Shown piece after piece: positions 6,764 to 9,600 of a stretch of 9,600 nucleotides of DNA. The notes below the pieces were generated by a model. It had not been told where the DNA came from, did no database searches, and saw nothing but the letters and a program-made list of their open reading frames with translations. The first letter of the stretch is position 1, and each line of letters opens with the position of its first letter. A program made the position numbers and the translations under genes. The DNA lies in assembly GCA_009996555.1 (NCBI GenBank), contig JAACZX010000479.1:1-9600 (forward strand). The letters are read 5' to 3'. The DNA comes from Chitinophagaceae bacterium. GTDB taxonomy: Bacteria > Bacteroidota > Bacteroidia > Chitinophagales > Chitinophagaceae.

Positions 6764-6846
6764 TAATCGGGTCGTAGGCCAAGACTTTGCGTAGCAAGTC
6801 TTGGTGCCGACTGAAACGTCGGCATTCAAAACCTGCAGGATCCACA
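6764..6846 (+). pseudogene. Decayed second copy of the tRNA 3' half, split by two hairpins
   Basis: After the tRNA, TAATC plus GGGTCGTAGG (6764-6778) repeats the end of the anticodon arm, variable loop and T-stem (GGGTCGTAGG is 10/10 identical to 6703-6712). TTCAAAACCTGC plus AGGATCCACA (6825-6846) repeats the T-loop to 3' end with 20 of 22 identities to 6713-6734. In the tRNA these two blocks are contiguous; here 46 nt separate them. The T-stem can still pair (GTAGG with CCTGC, one wobble). Further upstream, AGCTT/AAGCT (6745-6749/6754-6758) could be a residual D-arm, but no 5' acceptor strand remains, so it cannot be a functional tRNA on its own. Confidence 0.8.
6779..6824 (+). repeat. Two back-to-back perfect hairpins inserted at the T-stem/T-loop junction
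   Basis: Hairpin 1 is CCAAGACTT (6779-6787) with AAGTCTTGG (6796-6804), loop TGCGTAGC; the stem can extend by GC/GC past a single bulged T. Hairpin 2 is TGCCGAC (6805-6811) with GTCGGCA (6818-6824), loop TGAAAC. Together they fill the 46-nt interruption exactly, with no unpaired base between them or at the borders. GTAG lies one base before hairpin 1, reminiscent of the GTAG/GGAG foot of REP elements, but that GTAG is also tRNA T-stem sequence. Confidence 0.85.
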
Positions 6847-6860
6847 AAAAACAACGCTTT

Positions 6861-6930
6861 AAATGCCGGTAAGACAGGAAGACGGAAAGCAACAGCATTA
6901 CTTCCCGCCTTATTCATCTTCCCGGCATTT
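6861..6930. repeat. 70-nt imperfect inverted repeat before the beta-barrel gene
   Basis: AAATGCCGG (6861-6869) pairs perfectly with CCGGCATTT (6922-6930). Inside, AAGA (6871-6874) can pair with TCTT (6917-6920), and AAGACGGAAAG (6879-6889) with CTTCCCGCCTT (6901-6911) except for two A-C mismatches, around an 11-nt loop. CTTTT follows on the plus strand, so it could terminate transcripts from the tRNA region. GCTTTAA occurs on both sides (6856-6862 and 6944-6950), the left copy overlapping the repeat tip by 2 nt, which leaves a small mobile-element relic possible. Confidence 0.6.
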
Positions 6931-6952
6931 CTTTTAAAAAATGGCTTTAACC

Positions 6953-6981
6953 TTTGCTTAACCGATAAGCAAATACATTTG
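6953..6981 (+). promoter_or_regulatory. Promoter of the outer membrane beta-barrel gene
   Basis: TTTG at 6953-6956 and TACATTTG at 6974-6981 match the -33 and -7 consensus with 17 nt between them. The ATG at 6995 follows after 13 nt. Confidence 0.75.
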
Positions 6982-6994
6982 CCTCTTTACAATT

Positions 6995-7738
6995 ATGAAG
7001 AAACTAATACTGTTTACACTCATTCTTGCAACTGGTATTTCAGCAACAGCGCAGGAAACAGAAAAGAAGAAAAAGAAAGACTGGTCAAAAGTTAATCTCG
7101 GCAACCGTCCTAAAGATCATCTCCTGTTCCAGGTGGGTTATCTTACATGGATGCAAAAACCTGACAGCATTACCACCAAAGGTTTTGCAAGAACAGTGAA
7201 TGCGTATTTCTCTTTTGATTTTCCGTTTAAAACAGACCCTCGTTTCAGTGTGGGTTTGGGTGCAGGTGTTGGTGCCGACAATATGTTTTTTGATAAAAGC
7301 GCAGGTCGTAACCTCAATATCATCAACAATAACTCATTCCAGTTTGCGCCGCACCTGGGAAGAGATACATTAAATAAATATAAGTCGATGAAGCTGGCTA
7401 CCGTTTACCTGGAAGCACCGGTTGAGTTGCGTTTTATGGTTGATCCTACGCAACCAAACAAGAGCCTGAAATTTGCTGTGGGTATGAAAATCGGTACACT
7501 CATCAGTGCCAACGACAAAACAAAATTCACGCAGGATGCAAATGGCAATACAGCTTATATCTTAAAAGAAAAAGACAAGAAGCATTTCAACAACCTGCGC
7601 TTAGCAGCTACTGCAAGAATAGGTATGGGCAACTTTGCTATTTTTGGTCAGTACCAACTCAACGATTTTATTAAAGAAGGCCAGGGACCAAGCCAGATAA
7701 GACCACTTACGGTTGGTATTACCCTTACCGGTTTATAA
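6995..7738 (+). CDS. Outer membrane beta-barrel protein (PorT-like/OMP_b-brl family)
   Basis: 247 residues. Residues 1-19 are a Sec signal peptide (MKKLILFTLILATGISATA, then Q-E). A lysine-rich linker follows (EKKKKKDW, 23-30). The rest shows alternating, aromatic-flanked strands typical of a small outer membrane barrel: DHLLFQVGYLTWM (41-53), RTVNAYFSFDFPF (66-78), RFSVGLGAGVGADNMFF (83-99), KLATVYLEAPVELRF (133-147), KFAVGMKIGTLI (159-170), LRLAATARIGMGNFAIFGQYQL (201-222), and a final strand LTVGITLTGL at the C-terminus. Such proteins sit in the outer membrane; function is unknown, and relation to PorT of the type IX secretion system is only by fold. It has its own promoter and a strong terminator, so it appears monocistronic. 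Confidence 0.88.
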   Translation: MKKLILFTLILATGISATAQETEKKKKKDWSKVNLGNRPKDHLLFQVGYLTWMQKPDSITTKGFARTVNAYFSFDFPFKTDPRFSVGLGAGVGADNMFFDKSAGRNLNIINNNSFQFAPHLGRDTLNKYKSMKLATVYLEAPVELRFMVDPTQPNKSLKFAVGMKIGTLISANDKTKFTQDANGNTAYILKEKDKKHFNNLRLAATARIGMGNFAIFGQYQLNDFIKEGQGPSQIRPLTVGITLTGL

Positions 7739-7758
7739 TATTTGTTATATGCAACAGG

Positions 7759-7792
7759 AAAGCGTGACAGAGTTTGTCACGCTTTTTCTTTT
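7759..7792 (+). terminator. Intrinsic terminator after the beta-barrel gene
   Basis: AAAGCGTGACA (7759-7769) pairs perfectly with TGTCACGCTTT (7775-7785), an 11-bp stem with a 5-nt loop (GAGTT). The T-run TTTTTCTTTT (7783-7792) overlaps the stem end. It begins 20 nt after the stop codon and is the clearest terminator in the window. Confidence 0.92.
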
Positions 7793-7815
7793 ATGAACAG
7801 GCAAAGAAGTTCTTT

Positions 7816-7823
7816 TAACTTTG
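7816..7823 (+). promoter_or_regulatory. -7 promoter box for hflX
   Basis: TAACTTTG matches TAnnTTTG. It lies 23 nt after the T-run of the preceding terminator and ends 19 nt before the GTG start at 7843. No clear -33 TTTG is present. Confidence 0.6.
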
Positions 7824-7842
7824 CCGATGAATTTTTAAAACA

Positions 7843-9033
7843 GTGATTGAACGTAAACAGGCAATACAACAGGAAGAACGTGCCATTATAGTGGGCGTTG
7901 TGCAAAAAGGACAAACAGAGTTACAAGTACAGGAGTACATGGACGAGCTTGCATTTCTTGCAGAAACGGCCGGAGCTGTTACCTTAAAACGGTTTATGCA
8001 AAAACTGCCACATCCCGACAGCCGCACATTTGTTGGGAAAGGAAAGCTGGAAGAGATCAAAAATTATGTCAGCGGCAGGGATATTACGCTTGTAATATTT
8101 GATGATGAGCTTACCGGAGCACAGATCATGAACATTGAAAAAGAACTGGGCACTTATACTATTGACCGTAGTGATCTGATCCTTGACATCTTTGCCCGCA
8201 GAGCTAAAACGGCACAGGCAAAAACGCAAGTAGAACTGGCGCAATACCAATACATGCTACCCCGGCTGAAAGGTATGTGGAAACACCTTGAACGGCAAGG
8301 TGGCGGTATTGGTACAAGGGGCCCGGGTGAAACAGAAATTGAAACCGACCGCCGTATTGTAAAAGACAAGATCTCTTTGTTACGCAAACGGCTGGCTGAA
8401 ATTGATAAACAATCGCTCACCCAACGAAAAGACCGTGGCGAATTTATTCGTGTGGCCTTAGTGGGTTATACCAACGTGGGCAAGAGTACGCTCATGAACA
8501 TCCTGAGCAAGCGTGATGTATTTGCAGAAAATAAATTATTTGCCACGCTTGATACCACCACCAGCAAAGTTGTTTTTGAAAACACACCCTTTCTGCTGAG
8601 TGATACCGTTGGATTTATCCGCAAACTGCCACATCATCTTGTAGAAAGCTTCAAGAGCACACTTGATGAGGTTAGAGAAAGCGATGTGCTGCTGCATGTG
8701 GTGGACATTTCGCATCCGCAATACGAAGACCAGATCAACGTAGTAAACAAAACTCTCCAGGATCTGAAATGCCATGATAAACCAGTGATCACCATTTTCA
8801 ATAAAATGGACCTGTATGAAGAAAAGCATTTTGATGAATGGCTGGGCGATGATATTAAAGAAACTATTCTGAAGGAATTAAAAGAACGCTGGGAAAATGA
8901 TACACAAGGCAACTGCGTATTTATATCGGCCACCGAAAGAAGAAACCTTGCTGAATTGCGTGATCGTATACTGGAGCAGGTAAGAAGTAATTACAGGATC
9001 CGTTATCCTTACAAAACCGAGTTTCTGTACTAA
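7843..9033 (+). CDS. hflX: GTPase HflX
   Basis: 396-residue ribosome-associated GTPase; the family splits stalled or hibernating 70S ribosomes, notably under heat stress. The N-terminal HflX domain is about 1-135 (HPDSRTFVGKGKLEEIK at 57-73). The family-specific glycine-rich block GGGIGTRGPGE is at 153-163. A helical linker leads to the G domain: G1 GYTNVGKST (208-216), switch region TLDTTT (235-240), G3 DTVG (254-257), G4 NKMD (320-323), G5 SAT (362-364). Length is close to E. coli HflX (426). The start is GTG: an in-frame TGA at 7828 excludes a longer form, and the ATG at 7827 is in another frame and stops at once. Its stop shares a base with the next start, so the two form an operon. Confidence 0.97.
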   Translation: MIERKQAIQQEERAIIVGVVQKGQTELQVQEYMDELAFLAETAGAVTLKRFMQKLPHPDSRTFVGKGKLEEIKNYVSGRDITLVIFDDELTGAQIMNIEKELGTYTIDRSDLILDIFARRAKTAQAKTQVELAQYQYMLPRLKGMWKHLERQGGGIGTRGPGETEIETDRRIVKDKISLLRKRLAEIDKQSLTQRKDRGEFIRVALVGYTNVGKSTLMNILSKRDVFAENKLFATLDTTTSKVVFENTPFLLSDTVGFIRKLPHHLVESFKSTLDEVRESDVLLHVVDISHPQYEDQINVVNKTLQDLKCHDKPVITIFNKMDLYEEKHFDEWLGDDIKETILKELKERWENDTQGNCVFISATERRNLAELRDRILEQVRSNYRIRYPYKTEFLY

Positions 9034-9395
9034 TGCCTGCGGAAAAAAAATACAACTGGATCAAAGTTGCTGAAACAGCCGATGATTTTTTCTGGCAGGA
9101 AAATAATTTGTGCGAAATACAGGTGAAGGGTAAAACCATCTGTATTGCCCGGGCGGGAACGGAAGTATTTGCCTGTACACATAAATGCCCGCATGCGGGC
9201 GGACATTTGGCTGATGGTTATGTGGATGCATTGGGAAATATTGTTTGTCCTTTGCACAGGTATAAATTCAGTTTGCAGAATGGCCGCAACACAACTGGTG
9301 AAGGTTATTACCTAAAAACCTATCCCGTTGAAACAAGAGACGACGGTATTTACATTGGAATAGAAGAAAGTTCGTTCTTCAGTTTTTTTAAATAA
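9033..9395 (+). CDS. Small Rieske [2Fe-2S] ferredoxin-like protein
   Basis: 120 residues consisting of little more than one Rieske domain. The cluster ligands fit C52-P-H54 and C72-P-L-H75, that is CxH-X17-CxxH, followed by YKFSLQNG (77-84). The residue after His75 is Arg where many Rieske ferredoxins have Gly (CPxHG). An extra C48-x-H50 lies just before the first ligand pair. No signal peptide or membrane anchor is seen, so a cytoplasmic electron-transfer role is likely; no oxygenase or reductase domain is attached and the partner is not in the window. The start ATG overlaps the hflX stop (TAATG), suggesting translational coupling, though I know of no functional link to HflX. Confidence 0.93.
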   Translation: MPAEKKYNWIKVAETADDFFWQENNLCEIQVKGKTICIARAGTEVFACTHKCPHAGGHLADGYVDALGNIVCPLHRYKFSLQNGRNTTGEGYYLKTYPVETRDDGIYIGIEESSFFSFFK

Positions 9396-9437
9396 AAAAA
9401 GTTACAGAGAAATAAGTAACAAAAAAGCAAAATCCCC

Positions 9438-9445
9438 TATTTTTG
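9438..9445 (+). promoter_or_regulatory. -7 promoter box of tRNA-Asn
   Basis: TATTTTTG matches TAnnTTTG and ends 21 nt before the tRNA. A -33 TTTG is not evident; the sequence upstream is A-rich. Confidence 0.6.
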
Positions 9446-9448
9446 CAA

Positions 9449-9460
9449 CCCCGAAAGGGG
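9449..9460 (+). other. Small CCCC-GAAA-GGGG hairpin in the tRNA-Asn leader
   Basis: Four C-G pairs close a GAAA tetraloop, a very stable GNRA-type hairpin, between the -7 box and the tRNA 5' end (6 nt gap to the tRNA). It may be part of the precursor cut off by RNase P or mark its cleavage context. Confidence 0.5.
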
Positions 9461-9466
9461 AAATAC

Positions 9467-9540
9467 TCCTCCTTAGCTCAGTTGGTTAGAGCATCTGACT
9501 GTTAATCAGAGGGTCTCAGGTTCAAGTCCTGAAGGGGGAG
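9467..9540 (+). tRNA. tRNA-Asn (GUU)
   Basis: Full cloverleaf of 74 nt. The acceptor is TCCTCCT/AGGGGGA (one T-G wobble) with G73; the D-stem is GCTC/GAGC. The anticodon stem TCTGA/TCAGA has loop CTGTTAA, anticodon GTT at 9501-9503. The variable loop is GGGTC and the T-arm is TCAGG, TTCAAGT, CCTGA. CCA is not encoded (CTAA follows). The D-arm core and the whole anticodon stem are identical to those of the CAU tRNA at 6659-6732. Confidence 0.97.
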
Positions 9541-9546
9541 CTAAAC

Positions 9547-9566
9547 AGGACTTTTCAAAGAGTCTT
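9547..9566 (+). other. Weak hairpin in the tRNA-Asn trailer
   Basis: AGGACTTT (9547-9554) can pair with AGAGTCTT (9559-9566) as 8 pairs including two wobbles around TCAA, followed by AAAAAG rather than a T-run. It may be a processing structure; it does not look like a terminator. The window ends before the next gene. Confidence 0.3.
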
Positions 9567-9600
9567 AAAAAGTGTAAAAACAAGTCAAACCCACGTCAGC

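Noticed and set aside
6714..7095. Open frames on both strands running through the tRNA end, the hairpins and the beta-barrel start
   Set aside because: They cross tRNA sequence and perfect palindromes and overlap a well-supported gene start; no codon-usage or domain evidence supports them.
7827..7838. ATG at 7827 as an hflX start
   Set aside because: It is in a different frame and meets TAA after three codons; GTG at 7843 is the first usable in-frame start after TGA at 7828.
9033..9395. Rieske oxygenase component or bc1-type Rieske subunit
   Set aside because: There is no catalytic domain and no N-terminal membrane anchor; the protein is a lone small Rieske domain.

Overview
The window reads as a piece of a Bacteroidota chromosome, most likely a Chitinophagaceae-like genome. 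The main reasons are the repeated TAnnTTTG promoter boxes, which are the Bacteroidota -7 consensus, the absence of Shine-Dalgarno sequences before the genes, and the gene families present: a signal-peptided outer membrane beta-barrel protein, a DUF4834-like small membrane protein and a SurA-type periplasmic chaperone. Family placement below the phylum is inference. No transposase, integrase, CRISPR array or defence gene is visible, so the window is mainly ordinary housekeeping DNA with one unusual intergenic stretch.

Positions 1-5460 are a minus-strand block. The rimP, nusA and infB genes (ribosome maturation, transcription elongation/termination, translation initiation) lie in the classical order and read leftward from a promoter near 5431-5438. 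A hairpin sits in the rimP leader and another in the infB leader. Beyond infB, a terminator-like hairpin and a new promoter precede the first 172 codons of a SurA-like peptidyl-prolyl isomerase that runs off the left edge.

Positions 5530-6565 hold a small membrane protein (plus strand) and a HAD-family phosphatase (minus strand) that converge. Between them lies a 21-bp tandem repeat. Both genes have a -7-like box ending only 4 nt before the ATG, which suggests near-leaderless mRNAs. The phosphatase start codon lies inside a perfect 13-bp inverted repeat.

Positions 6600-6995 are the most curious part. A CAU-anticodon tRNA gene is followed by a decayed second copy of its 3' half. In that copy, 46 bases made of exactly two back-to-back perfect hairpins separate the T-stem from the T-loop. 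A 70-nt imperfect inverted repeat follows. This looks like the relic of a tRNA duplication plus insertion of a small palindromic (possibly REP-like) element, or a structured RNA co-transcribed with the tRNA.

Positions 6950-9600 are plus strand: an outer membrane beta-barrel protein with its own promoter and a strong intrinsic terminator, then hflX (ribosome-associated GTPase) overlapping by one base with a small Rieske ferredoxin-like gene, and finally a promoter, a small leader hairpin and tRNA-Asn(GUU) close to the right edge.
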